DNA of 64,000 bases from Neospora caninum Liverpool (Eukaryota; Apicomplexa; Conoidasida; Eucoccidiorida; Sarcocystidae). The position numbers and the translations under genes are program-made. The DNA lies in NCBI RefSeq assembly GCF_000208865.1, contig NC_018395.1:2821920-2885919 (forward strand), written 5' to 3'. Within the stretch, counting starts at the first letter, position 1. Each line of letters begins with the position of its first letter. The notes beneath the pieces are model-generated. The model saw nothing but the letters and a program-made list of their open reading frames with translations. It searched no databases and was not told the DNA's origin. Below are positions 1-12,600 of this stretch, piece by piece.

Positions 1-61
1 TTGGCAAGATGACATTGACAGAAAAAGGTAATGCTGGCGTTTTAAAAGGGCGCCCTCTCTT

Positions 62-98
<37 letters not shown>

Positions 99-418
99 GG
101 ATATGCATGCTTCCACTTGTCCTGAACTTCGCCGTGGACTGGCTGCTTCGATCTCCACCATCGCGCATGCTTTTTTGTGGAGGTAGCGGAAATCGAAGAA
201 GTGATCCTCACGCTTCTGTGCGACACTGTCGCTCCCGTAACCACGTAGTCGTGCGCTCTTTCTGGGACATGCACATGTGCAGGCGAGGTGTCTGTCAGCA
301 GGGCGTGCGTCGATCTTTTCCTTCCCAGGTTCGTCTATACTCTCTCTTTAACTTCATGAAGCCAATGTCGTCTGCTTTCCTGTGCTTGATGGTTTGCCTG
401 GCATCCTGGCGTGCACAG
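1..418 (+). other. intron of the TBC gene with CT/TA microsatellite
   Basis: No coding exon is visible here. A (CT)n tract runs into (TA)n at 61-98, and a pyrimidine-rich stretch precedes the CAG acceptor at 416-418 that opens the first visible TBC exon. The stretch is therefore best read as intron. Confidence 0.5.
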
Positions 419-2575
419 AAGCGCCTACCAAAGCTACAAGGAAGATTTCATAAAGGAGCCGGAGTTGGTTCGACGCCTTAGACAGACGGGTCCTTCGCGG
501 ACGAAAGTGGAGCGCAACGCGTCGGTTCTTTCCTCTTTGGGGCGCTCTGTCGCGTCCCAAGCTCCTCCGTCTCCCGCTCCTGACCCTCTTTCTTCGGCTC
601 CGAGAGACCCGAAGATAGCTGGCGACGGCGAGGCCTCGTCGCCTTCCTCTCCTGAAGTCTCTGTTGTTTCCTCTACGTCCTCGCCCTCTTCTCTTCCGTC
701 TCTCTCCTCTCGCCCCTCTTCCCTCTCTTCCGCGCCTTCACTTTCTTCGTCTGCTTCCACCAAACACGTCCAGTCGCTTCTCGCCGCTTTGGTGGCCGCG
801 CCGCCTGCTGAGGAGGGCCTTCAGACGAATCCGTCCCTCGACTCAGACGCTCAAGAAAGAACTCCTCTCTTTGGAGAGGCGCTCGACTCTCTCCCTCCGA
901 CGCGTCCCGCCTCGGCGTCTTCCCCACTGTGTCCCGCCAAGCATTCGTCATCTTCTCTGTTTGCCGACACTGCGAGTCCGCCTGCTGTTCACTCCTCGTC
1001 CGCTTCGTCTTGCGCTTCGCTTCCGTCTTGTCTCGCGCGGTCTTCGCCGCCACTGTTTCCAGAGCAAGACGAGGCAAGCCGACCCTCTGTCGCGTCCTCG
1101 CGGGCTGTGCCTAGAGCCGAAAGGTGTATGCAGGCTTCGCACAGTCAGGCGTCTCCTTCCCCCCCGGCCGTCTCGATCCTCCAGGGGAGACAGCTCGTCA
1201 CGCGGCCTCTTAACCTCGAAGTAGTCAAGGACCATGTAAGCCGTTTTAAAGACGTGTCTCTGAATCTGTTTCCGGGCGCGCTGTTCCCCCCAGGAAAAAC
1301 TGACAGAAAACAGACACTTAGTCAATCCCTGTCCCCCCAGGGACGTGAAGTGTAAATATCGCGAAATGTGCGAACCAACTCTGTATACCGAAGGAGCGGC
1401 TTGTCTCTCTCGCTCGTAGCAAGGCGCAGCCGTCTCGTTGTTGCTTCTTGTGGATATTCCTGGACACAGCCCCGGTGTAGTAACATTGCGTGCGGCGGTG
1501 AGCAGTGGCGACGACACTTTTAAGCATCGGGAGGAGCGCTCTCGCGGCTTCCGGTGGAGGGGCCGTAACCGGGCGTCTCGAGTTTCCCCTAGGCCGGCTG
1601 TTGCTTGACCGCCTCGACGCAGGTTTGTGCGCCGCAGCAGACTCGGGAGAAACAGCTGCCTGGAGGAGAGGTGTGGAGGAGTGTGTTTTTTCGCTTGCAA
1701 ATTTTTCTGGGAATATTCTCTTCTCCGTCGCGCGGTCAGTTGTTTTCTTGCCGCCTGAGGAACGGTGTCCCCATCCTCTCGACGGCTGTGTTTCGATTTC
1801 CAGATGAACAGCCGGCAAGGAGCCCGTCCAGGCCCCTGCGGGTTGGGGCTGTGTCCTCGCTTCGTTTTCGAAGTCACAAGAGTGAACGATGAGGCCTTCG
1901 AAACCGCGTTTGTTCTTTAACGAGGCCGCGAGGTCTCGCGGGGACTGTTCCCCGTGTTCCCGTCTCTACGCTTTCCCTGGTGTGCAGCGCACTGGGGCGG
2001 GATTCCTCTCTGTTTCTGTTTGCTCTTTTCAGCCTCTGAGTCAGCAGACCAGCAGCGAGTGGAGAAGCTACTGGGACGACGCTGACATCTTTGACCAAAT
2101 CAACAAAGACGTTTTTCGAACGCGTCCGGAGCTCGCCTTCTTCAACTACGACCCCGCCCTCAGCCTGCAGCACCAGCACGAGAGACTCGTGCGCGCCGTG
2201 CAAACCCCTTCCGGCCACAGGCGTGCAGCCGCAACTCTCGCCTGCGAATCAGCAGATACGGAAGAGGTACACAGATGCCCTCAGACAGTCTCTCTGCTGC
2301 TTCCGTCTGACCGCCTCCTCTGGCCGTCACAAAAGAGATGCCGCGTCACGACAGAGGAGAAAAGTGCTCGACTGTGTGTAGAGGCGTGCAGCATGCGCTG
2401 CTCACAAATCGCTCTGCTGCGGTCGTGAGCCTCTTCGCCTGCACGGGCCACGTTCGTGCGTCTGAGAAGGAAACCGTCGGGCCCTGGAGGCAGTGACCTT
2501 CGCGCAGAGGAACTTTTACCGAACCCGGGGTTGTCGTCGCGGATGTGATAGGGCGCACGCACTCTGTACGTGCAC

Positions 2576-2606
<31 letters not shown>

Positions 2607-5600
2607 AGGTTCAACTGTTTCTGTCTCCGAACTGTATACTTCTGTGTACATACACGCAGGAGACGCCTAGCTCGCTGCATTCTGTGTCCACTTGGTGTGC
2701 GCGGGGGCGTCTTTTGTGTTGTTGGCCTTTGCAGGAGCCTATCCCGTTGCTGGTGGACTACGAGACCCTGATGCTCCAGAAGGCCGCATCGCAGAGAGTC
2801 CGCACGGTCAGCGAGTCGTCGGTGTCTTCTGGGGCGTCTTCTGCGCGCCACGCAACCAAGTCTGGTGGGTTCAGTTTGCGAAATGCCTTCCGTTCCCGCA
2901 AGCACAACGCGTCTCCTGGCGACCCTGTGCAGCCACGGTCTCCGTCTTCTCTGTATGGTTTCGCGCCTCCTCACGGCCTTCCCTCGAGCTTTGCGTCTCC
3001 GGGACAGGCAGACGGCCTTGCAGGAGACGTGGACAGTCTGCACGTCTCGCCTTGTGGCGCGAGCGCCCTCCCGTCTGGGCTCCGTGAGGCGAGTCCCCGG
3101 AGCGCGGCGAAGCACGCGTTTTCTCTTTCTCCAAGAAGTCTGTCTCTCTCGCCCTCACGTGGCAAGTCTCACAGTTTGCAGTGTGCCACGACTTATCTGT
3201 CTCGGGACAACGTCAGAGGTCGATGCGCCTCGCCTCGGCGCACCCCAGCGACATCTTCCTCGAAACTGGGCCACAGACCCTCGTCGCCCCTCGTTCGCTT
3301 CTTCACCTCGGGCATTGTGTCTCCTCGGCGGTCGCGGCGGTCTGGGCCGGGCGGCTCGCCTCGCCGGCAGAGGCCTCCCACGGACGAAGACGTTCCTCTT
3401 CTCGAAGGCCTTCAGGAGTCCGCTTGGCGAAGTCCACCAGAGGCCGAGGAGCGTCGGGCCTCCTCCAATCTCGTCGAGAATCGGGAGGGCGGAAGAGGAG
3501 GCGGAGACGAGACAGCCGAGGGAAGTCCTGCTCGTCACGCGGAGGCGAAGGAGGGCGAAACGAAACGAGATGAGACAGGCAGGGGGCCTCGGCCATCAGA
3601 TAACTGGCCGCCGGAGCAGGATCCCTTCTCCATCCTGACCGCGGGAAAGGGTGCACATTCCCCGGAGGGGAAGAAGGGAGAAACGGAAGATGTGGGGGCG
3701 GCTTTCACGCCGGACCGACGCGCAGGCAAAACCGCGAGGGCGGGAGACCTACCGACTTTCAATCTTGCAGAGAGCGACAGAACTTCAGCGAAGGTCTTGC
3801 AGCCGAAGCGCCAAGATCAACTGAGCGGCCAAGAGGGACAGAGACCGGGAATCCGCACTCATCCGCCACTGGAAGCATCTGTCTCAGGGGACGCGCCTAG
3901 CACTGACAGTGTCTCTACAACTCGGACGCGCGCGTCCTCAACATCCTTTCCGTCTTCGTTTTCTTCTCTCGCGTCGCAGGAAGTTCACGGCCACGCTCTC
4001 GAGGTGGGGCCAGGGCATGAGCGGGACGCCCAGCAGGTTGCTTCCTCGTCGCCCCTTCCCTCCAGAAGCTGGCGGCTCGGGAGCCTTCCTCGCCATCCAG
4101 TGGAGGCCCAGGAAGGCGCGAAGCGAGGCGGCGAGACGCCCGAAACTGCGCGCGCGCTGGCGGAAGGAATTCGAGAGAAACCGGAGACCTCGCCAGGCGA
4201 AGACACCCGGTGGGGGACAGACGGAAGCACGGTCAGGGCTGGAGACGCTCTCTTCCCCGCCATAACGACGTTGAGCGCGGCGCCCGGACTCGCCAGCCAA
4301 CCAGAGTTTGACAAGCCAAGCGATGGAATAATAGTGTCTGACGGTGGCAGGAGGGTGAACAGTCAGAAGATGCCCTTTGTTGTTTCTGGAGAGATCTGTG
4401 AATCCGAGCGGGCGTCTGCGGCAGCACCTGCGCCAGGCCTTGGCGGCGAAGGCCCCGTCGACAGCGAGCGACGAGAAACTCTGGACTGCCCTCCCCAGGA
4501 AGAAGGCCCAGTGAGAGAGGATAGGAAGAAGCGGCCTTCAGGGGCCTCTGCCGATGTCGCGTGTTTGCGCGCTCCCCATGGTGCGTCCCTGCCGTCTTCC
4601 TCTTCGGAAAGCGGTCCGCATGCGCTCTCGAACGACGGCGCAGACTCGCATCCGGAGGAGATCGTCCCGCTCCTTCAGCCCTGTCGGGCGCCGGCGGGCA
4701 TGCAAGACACCTGCGATTTGCTGGAGCCGCGGAGACACTACGATTTGCTCGGGCGCGTGCTGTTTGTCTACGCCAAGGTCAATCCAGGGATTCGATACGT
4801 GCAGGGAATGAACGAGTTGCTCGCCCCCATCTACTACGTCATCATGTCGGACCCCCTTTGCACGGATCCGCTTCAGGCACGTCAGGACAAGAGGGATTTG
4901 AAGGGGATGCGCCCCGCAAAGCCTCTCCACGTTTCGCTCGACATCTGTTGACAGATCGACGTTTCGGGACCCCACCCATCGCCCTATTGTTGTTTTGCAT
5001 GCACATCTTTGTATCTCTGTATACACAAGCACGTGCGCATGTATATATGCGTGTACAGGTGTGTGGGGTGTTGGTGTGGTTTGCAGGCAGAGGCCGAGAT
5101 CTTCTTTTGCTTCACAGAGTTGATGCAGGAGCAGCGAGACGCATTCTGCAAGGCCCTCGACCCCACGGATAACGGCGTCAGCGGGCGGATTTCTCGTCTC
5201 AGCTCGCTCTTGAAGAAGAAAGTAAGCAGCCCCTCGGGGAGTGGGAGAGAGCGACAGAATCTCTCCAAGGCGACAAGGTCGGGACGCGAGAGAAAAAGCC
5301 GCGACTGCAAAGAGGAGGGACACCTACGCGAAACGTGCATGTGAAAGTCAGAAGCGGCTAGGAGGCGCAGCGTGGCCAGGCAGGAAAGGCAAAAGTGTGT
5401 CGGTCGCCTGGCGAACCGAGGCTTCACGTGTTCCACAGCTCCACAAAGTGAAGGCGCGAAGCAGAAAAGGCGGGAACGTAAACTCGGTTCGGTAACGCGG
5501 CAGGCGGGCAGAAGAGAGATAGAGGCCAGGGGGACAGGAGGGCGTGGGTGACGCGCAGATCCAAGGCCTGGACGAGGAAGAGACAACCACCAGAGCGGAA

Positions 5601-7822
5601 GTTAGAGCTGCGCTGCGTTTCACCTTCAAACGCGCGCCTTCTGCCCTCCTGTGTTGTTTCAGGATAGCGCAGTCTGGACGCATTTGGAGGCGATCGGCGT
5701 CGATCCGCAATTCTACGCGCTGCGCTGGCTTCTTTTGATGCTCACACAGGCAAGGAAGACAAAGCTGGAAACCAGATTCGTGAATCGACAGCTACACACA
5801 TCTTCATCCCTTGGTTTTTGTTGACAGCCATGTGTCGAGGGTCACGGTACAACTGCGCGTCTCGAGTGGCCGATTCAGATCTGCGTCTGCGCGCATGCAG
5901 CTGTAGAGCGAAGGTGGGGCTATTGGCAAGCTTTCAACAGACTTCCTAGAGGGTTTTGACTCGAGTTTTTTGTGGCGAGTCATGCGATCTCTGGGGAGAA
6001 GCAGCTTGAAAACGAGCACGGAGTCGTCCACGGCGTGTCTGTGTTGTCCCCGAGCTTCTTTCCCGTTCTCTGCAGGAGTTCCAGCTTCCTGACGTTCTCG
6101 TCCTCTGGGACGCCTTCATTGCCGATGACGGATGGCCCTTGCCTCTTCTCTACTACGTCTGCGTCGCCATGATTCGCTGGGTGCGTCCAAAAAGCCCGAA
6201 AAGGGACACAGACGAGGACCACCGCCCGCGGCTCCTCGTCTGTGCGTTTTCGGTGCATGTCGATGCGCTCGATGCCTTGCGGTCGCGGGTCGCTTTTCGC
6301 CTGTCGCTTTGGTCTTGACCGTTTTTTCTCCTCGGTTGTCTGTCTGCCTTGCAGCTGCGACCGGCCCTTCTAGCTGGCGACTTCACCGCTTGCATGAAAC
6401 TCCTCCAGCACTTGCCGGCCTTCGACCCTCAGGTGCTTCTCGGAGCAGCCGTCCGCATGCGGTAGGTTTTCGCCTTTGTGGCGTCTTTCTTTGCGTCCGT
6501 TTTGTGCTCCTCTCTTTTCGTCTTCCCTACCTCTGGGGCGCATCGTGGTCGGCCTCTTGTGTCTTCTGTGCGCCCTTTGGGGCGTGCTCTGTGCCTGTCC
6601 TCGTTTCGTTACGCGGGGTGCGTTTGGTTCCCTCTTGTCCCTGTTCTGGGTCCTCAGAGAGGAAGACATAGCCGCGGGCCACGGCGCTGTCTCCGCCGAC
6701 GTCCCGTCGTCGTCTGCCGGTCGTCCGCCTTGGCTCAACGGCCTCGAGCGTCTTGATCCGCTGCGCACGCGAGCCCAGCTCCACGCGTTTCCATCGTCTC
6801 GGCTCCAAGTGTCGCCTTTGTTTGGTCGCCTCAAGAACGCCGGAAACGCGCTTTCCGCGTTCGCGTCTCCACCGGCACTGCCTGGACCCCCTTCCTCTTC
6901 TCTCTTGAGTCGCTTTGCTAACGGCTTGGTTGGAACCCGAGAGGGCGGCAGTGTGGCGCCCGTGGAGCCCAACGACCGCGGTCGGGGCCGAGGTGTCTCC
7001 CAGGCGAAGCCGGAAGACGAACCCGAGTGCGAAGCTGAAACAGCTGAAATTGGAGGTGACTCGAGGGAAGTTGCAACTCGCTCCTGTGTCCCGCCGAAAA
7101 ATCCAGAAACCGAAGAGAAACCGACAAGCACAATAGCGAATACCCCGCTGTCCGGCACTGCGCGTACGGGCTCTGGAAACCTCCACGCGCTCGTCGCCTT
7201 CGAAGAAGCGAGGCACGAGAGACAGCTCGCGGGGCGTACCATGCCGTCAAGTCCCTCCCTGCGGGCTGGAGGGCTCGAACGGGGCGACCAGGAGACAGAA
7301 AGGGGACGAGAGGGCGTCGGGAGAGGCGGAAGGTCTCTTTTGAGAGAACGCGGAGAGGCAGACAGAGAGAACGAAGAGCGCGACAGGAAGGAGAGAGAAC
7401 AGGAGCGACGGCGGAGAGAGGAAGAAAGAAGGAGGCAGGTCATTGGCAGTCTCCCTGGGACATTCATGACCGGAGGAAAAGCAAAAGCGGAAGGAAAGAA
7501 CTCGTCTGTCGCCGCGACTAGCTTCGAGCGAGAAGAGGAAGGAAAGAGATACGAGGAGGGGTCGGAAACTCGGCGAGAACGCGAAGACAGATTCAACTCG
7601 AGGTCGCTCTTTCCCTGGAGAAGAAGCGAAGAACCCGGTGAACGAGACAGAGACTTCGAGGGCACCTTGTCAAGTCTGGGGGAAAAACTCGGAGAACTTC
7701 GCTCCTTTGCAGTCAAGAGCTTCGTTGCAGACACCGCGCGAGCTCTCTGGGCTGCTGGAACGGGGAGTGGCGAGAACTTCAATCAAGGACGAGAGAAAGG
7801 GACAGAGGGAGAGCGAGACTGA
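419..7822 (+). CDS. TBC1D13-type Rab GTPase-activating protein, 5' end outside the window
   Basis: TBC-domain proteins speed GTP hydrolysis by Rab GTPases in vesicle traffic. Exons by splice sites and phase: 419-1235 (enters at phase 2), 2033-2266, 2735-4876, 5087-5221, 5663-5749, 6076-6180, 6355-6461, 6658-7822; about 1,596 visible residues. Exon 1 carries the YQSYKEDFIKEP segment typical just before the domain. Exon 2 holds the arginine-finger motif (IFDQINKDVFRT). Exon 3 ends with the glutamine-finger motif (YVQGMNELLAP). Exons 4-7 carry FFCFTELM, FYALRWLLLMLTQ, EFQLPDVLVLWDAF and LLAGDFTACMKLLQ, colinear with TBC1D13. Both catalytic fingers are present, so it should be active. About 600 Ser/Arg/Glu-rich residues encoded by exon 3 interrupt the domain, and exon 8 adds a disordered Arg/Glu-rich tail of about 390 residues. 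Two introns (4877-5086 and 5750-6075) start with GC instead of GT. Upstream exons must lie to the left. Confidence 0.9.
2576..2606. repeat. (TA)n microsatellite in a TBC intron
   Basis: About 14 TA units inside the intron 2267-2734. Similar TA runs recur in non-coding parts of the window (61-98, 8242-8262, 9569-9603, 32480-32511, 63238-63260). Confidence 0.9.
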
Positions 7823-7828
7823 GGTGGA

Positions 7829-7951
7829 GAAGACCAGGAAGAGGAAGACCAGGAAGAGGAAGACCAGAAGAGGAAGACCAGGAAGAGGAAGACCAGAAGA
7901 GGAAGACCAGGAAGAGGAAGACCAGAAGAGGAAGACCAGGAAGAGGAAGAC
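7829..7951 (+). repeat. purine-only GAA/GAC minisatellite just after the TBC stop
   Basis: Alternating 15-nt (GAAGACCAGGAAGAG) and 14-nt (GAAGACCAGAAGAG) blocks make a roughly 29-nt unit repeated three times with extra 15-mers. It begins about 6 nt after the TGA at 7820-7822. The + strand is nearly all purine apart from the CC of each block. Because 29 is not a multiple of three, the array is unlikely to be selected as coding sequence; it probably lies in the 3' UTR. Confidence 0.85.
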
Positions 7952-8549
7952 ACACCCGAGAGTAAGCGACGTCGAAAGTGCCGTGAAAACGAATCTGTCC
8001 TCCGTGGACTTACCGGCTTGCCAACGCGGTATCTGGCGTTTTTCTCGATCTTCTTCTTCTCGATAGCTCTGTCGACTGGTGGGGGGGTTCCACTTTTACC
8101 CGGCTCCTACCTTCGGATAGATCTCTGACCTCACCGACGGAAATCCCACGGTGTCAGTTGCATTTCCGTGGACTTCTGCACTCTATGCTGGAGTCCTTTG
8201 GGAATACGCAGGTACATCATATGCGCAAACAAACCTATCTAGATATATATATATATATATATCCATATTCTCATATATATATGTATATTTATATCTATGC
8301 ATGTGTCCGCGTACACCTTCGTGAATGCTTGTGGCCGAGGAATGCGATAGGGTCGGAGAACACGAGTTTCTCGTGGGTTTCACATCCCAGCTTCGGTTCT
8401 CGTCGCGTTGCATTTTAGGACGGCAGAAAAAACCCGGGACAGTGCGCAAGAGAGCGGGCACTCGATCTATCGAAGAACGCGACACATGTCAAAAAGAAAG
8501 GGACAACAACACGGGTTTCGCATGCTGTTAAACTGCGTTCTCGAAACTG

Positions 8550-8685
8550 CGCGCATTTTGGCTGTTACGATGCTTCACAACTTTATGTTTATAATGCCGG
8601 CTTTGTACGGAGGATAGGGTAACTTCAACAATGTATATTGGGGGTTCGGAAGTCGTTTTCCCAAGAATCAATTGTGCAGATTTGC
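8550..8685 (+). pseudogene. nuclear copy of mitochondrial cox1 (NUMT), broken
   Basis: Translation of the + strand gives a cytochrome c oxidase subunit 1 segment in two frames: MLHNFMFIMPALYGG, then an in-frame TAG where family members have Phe or Trp before GN, then after a frameshift MYIGGSEVVFPRIN. These match the cox1 region between two conserved membrane helices (consensus MP..IGGFGN ... IGG.....FPR.N). The in-frame stop, the frameshift and the short length mark a dead insertion. Coccidian nuclear genomes are known for many short mitochondrial insertions. The exact borders were judged only from where the similarity fades. Confidence 0.8.
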
Positions 8686-9566
8686 CCTGGCACGCCACGT
8701 GCCTTCTCGCTCCTCAGGGACACCAACGCCCCAGTGTGTCCGCCTGTCGATATCTCGCATTACTTTGCCCCTGGCAACTTGAGATCCAGCTGCCTAGCGA
8801 ATAAAGTTCTCCACCGGAGACGCCACACCGTCTTCTCTCCTACGCACCCCCAGAAACCCATGATTCTCAACTCACGAGTTCAACCAGTACAAACCGCATG
8901 CATCAATGAGAAAACCCTGGCACGTACCTCCTGAGAAGACATTGGAAACACTGCTGCGGGAATCCATAAGCTCACACAGCCAGCCTCACAAATGCAGGTT
9001 CCCCGACTCCCTACACGGAGGTGCGAGCCTCGCATGCACCTTGTTCAAAGTGGAGATGCATTTCTCATTCAGTCCAAACCTCGAGGCTCGCATCTGCAAA
9101 CGTGCACTCATCCTGACGCGTGAATCAGAGAAGAGGCGACCGTTTCTCGAGAGAGAGCGCGCGTGGGGCCCGCTTTGCGGAAAAAGACACCCGTGAAACC
9201 AAAAAACGGCGCGAATCCCATTCAGGGCTGCTTCACTGGAGCGTCTTCTCAGATGGCCGTTTGTGTCTCCTGTGCGGATGCAGAGTGCTGGCCGCTCGAT
9301 GGGATGAGGAATCCTCTGACACACTTAGACTCTCTCCGGGAGACCCGCAGGCACGTCTTTCCTCCCCCTATCCCTCTCAAAAAAAAAACTCTCGACGGCA
9401 ACGCACGAGCGCATGCAAGCTTGCATATTCTAGGCGGCGCAGCCCCTTTCGCTGGAAAACGGGAACGGCCTGCTGCACGGATTCGCACCTGCAGACTACA
9501 GACACAGCCTAGTATACACACCTACTCACCCGCATACACGCACGTAAGCAGATTCAACTAGCGACG

Positions 9567-9568
<2 letters not shown>

Positions 9569-9605
<37 letters not shown>

Positions 9606-9631
9606 ATCTGTATGATTGGGGGGGGGGGGGG
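9569..9631. repeat. (TA)n run followed by a poly-G tract
   Basis: About 17 TA units at 9569-9603, then 14 consecutive G at 9618-9631, just beyond the stop codon of the - strand gene that ends at 9679. Read on the - strand this is a C-run then TA, within the likely 3' UTR. Confidence 0.9.
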
Positions 9632-9678
9632 TTGGAAGGAATGAGGCCGCGGGAGTTTCGCGTTTGTCAGTTTTGGCC

Positions 9679-12600
9679 CTACTTCTTTGGCGAACCTTTT
9701 TCGGGTACGAGGCCCAGCCACCGGTTGACAATGAACTCGAGGACTCCGGCCTCGACGCCCAGGACCGAATTGAAGATGTATTTTCCGATGCAAAGGGTAA
9801 CGGAGAAGAACTGCGGATCGCGTTTCGGCTGGCCCTTTCTGGGCGGCGCCCCCGCCGGCTCTTCTTTGCCTGCATCTCGAGTCTGCTTGCTCTTGTGGGA
9901 AACCGTCGCGTCTACAGATTGCATGGCAGCAGCCGCGGACGCCGGACAGTAGGCGTCTCCGGCGAACCTCTTGGGCACCGGCAACACGTCGTCTGGCCAC
10001 GGTTCGAAGAAGAACACGACGCCGGGAGCGATTTGAAGGCCCTCGGGGTACTCCGCGTACGGGTTTCTCGCGTGGCGGAGAACCGGAGGCACGGGACACC
10101 TAAACAAAACGAGGCAAAGGGCGAGCCAAAGGGGTTCCGCCGAGCGGAAAGGGAGAGACCCGCAGATGGACCAGAACCGCAGTCGGGGCAGGGGGGGGGA
10201 GGCTCCTCGAAAGTCAGCTCGGCGCAGGTTAAAAGAAGAAAACGAGAAAACGTGGACGGAGACAAAAAGGCAGAACCACACAACCGAGAGAACGGCCGAC
10301 ACGTGCGAAGCGTGTGCATCGGCCCCAACCTGGCGACAGAGCCGGGGACACAGAGAGGACAGATACCTCCTGAGCGGAAGAAAACGAAACGGAGCGGGTG
10401 TTCAGTCCGAATCCTGTGCGCGTTTAAGTGCCGAGCTGCACTGTTCACAAAATAGGTATCACAATAGCTGGGAGAGGTCGTGTCACGAGGAAGGCAGATC
10501 AGGACAGTGAACGGCCAAAGGACCACGGAAACAGGAGCCTCCTCGAAGGGGAGTGGGTCGCAAGTGTACAAGACGCAGTTCTTCGGAAGGGAGTGAAGTG
10601 TTTTTCCTTCCACTCGCGGCTCATGCAGCTTACTCGAGTCGGTCGAAATCCTCAATCACGAATTTGGCTGCCACGTCGTTTTTGCACGGGACGCAGCCGT
10701 CCACGTATCGCCAGAATCGCGTGTCTGCGCAGAGCCGCTCAGTCGCTTCGAAGCGATCGAGGCCAGGCGTGAACGACGCGCGAGCTCGGTTCCGCTTCAA
10801 GGCTGAACAGGCCCCAGACACAACAGAAAACAGAGGATCCAGAGACGCCCGAGAAACTCGGCGGGCTTGAGATTTAGTCGACGAGCTGCGAAGAAAGGCG
10901 GAGAAAAGGCGAGAACCGACGCTCAGAGAGAGTGTTGACGGCAGGAGGCGCATATCAACGGCAAGCGAGGGTATCGTCCGTCGTCGAAGACGCATGACGG
11001 GAAACACAGGGAAAGAGCGACAAGAAACACGTGTGCATAATCAGATCTGCGAACAAGTGCTGCAGTATCACCGTTCTTCTCACGCCGATGGCTTTGTAAC
11101 CGTTCGGTCCACACACACGAACTTCTCGAACGGAGACACACACACACATACTCACACAGATACACAAGCACACCACACAAATGTGTAATATACATAAAGA
11201 GATATGTATATACAGAATGGATTTACTGGTTTGCAGGAGACGGTCGAGCGAAGGGCTCTCACCCCCGTCGCGCCCGAGCGGGCCCTCTCAGGCCGGTAAA
11301 AAGGAGAAACGTTTTGGAGAACGGTCACTGACCTGTGTGCGGCGCAGCCTCCGCAGGCGTGAGGGTGAAGCCGAAAATGGTGTAGATGTCGCTGTAGCAA
11401 GATTTGGTGAAGATGTGCGCAGACAGCACGCCGTAGGGCTCAAACTCGAAGACCTGCGGGGGCCGCAGACCACACACGTCAAAAAGGTGGAGAGCGAGAA
11501 AGCGCAGGGTGCGTATGAAAGTGGAGTTGAGACCAGTTTGCGTGCACGTCGTGGGAGCTGCTAGAGCGAACAGGGAGAGGGGAACCGACGGGCAAGACCA
11601 GCACATCGGAGAGACGCAAAGAGGATCTGTCGAGCTCACGCGCAGAGGCTCCCGAACAAAGGACGAAGTCGACACGGCCGTGTGGACAGTCGGAAACGAA
11701 AGAGTGAACAAAACCAGAGAAGCTCAAACGCCGAAGGCCTGGACGGCTGAGCCGAAAGGACGGCAAGTCGCGGCTCAGAACGGACCGCCGCGCGATCGGC
11801 CCCGCGGAAGGAAGGGCCAGCACAGCGGAAATCGGGGAATGGCAACAGAACGATGCAGAGGCGCGGACGCGAAAAAGACAAAGAAACGGAGGACCGGTGG
11901 GGAACGAGGGGACAGAAGCCCACAGCAAGAAGGCCGAGAACCTACCCGAGAATGGAAGCAGGCGATCGAGAGACGCGACGTGGCTGCGCAGGAGTTGAAC
12001 AGCGAGACCTTGAAGGGAAGAGGAATCCGCACGTCGCAGTTGTATGCTGAGTCGACCAAAACTGCATCGACAGGGAGACACCACAAGGCGACACGGAGAC
12101 CATTTTCGGTCAATCTGTTTTTGGCGAGCGTGAGCGGACCAGAACAGCAGAAATCGCACAGGTTTGTGCTCCCGAAAAGGTGCAAGGAGCGATGGCGGCA
12201 CGCCTTCGTCAGCCGGTAGCTCCTAATGAATGCGTGAGCCCCTCTTACCACTGGGCGGGAGAGAAAAGTGGACAGAAGAGACATCATACACAGCTTGTCA
12301 AGAAAACAGTGCTACACAAGAAAGATACGAAGCAACGGTATTCAGCGTTCCTCCTCATCTTCTCACACTACCGAACGAACGCATGTACACACACATGGAG
12401 CACAGATGCATACGCTCCTTATCGAGTCCGTCCTGAGTGTCCGTCGCACACGGAAAACGCCGCGTCACCGAAGCGAAGCGTGTGACACCAACAGCATGCC
12501 CATTCGGTTTCGCCGTCTCTACACCCCAGAGCCAGGGGCCCGGCCACTCGGACCTGTCCATCAGGCTTTTTTCTCGTTCGAGGTGCGAATTTCGGCTCGC

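Larger units (their letters stand above)
7823..9678. other. convergent spacer between TBC gene and the unknown 674-aa gene
   Basis: The 3' ends of a + and a - gene face each other. The spacer holds the purine minisatellite, TA-rich sequence (8242-8295), the mitochondrial cox1 fragment (8550-8685), and a (TA)n run at 9569-9603 followed by 14 G at 9618-9631. I see no convincing coding exon. Confidence 0.6.

Noticed and set aside
948..1877. 309-codon - frame
   Set aside because: Antisense to the first visible TBC exon; basic low-complexity translation without motif.
6370..7782. Long - strand open frame (about 470 codons) opposite the last TBC exon
   Set aside because: Composition (Ser/Arg/Pro) mirrors the Arg/Glu-rich exon on +; no motif, and it overlaps exon 8 completely.
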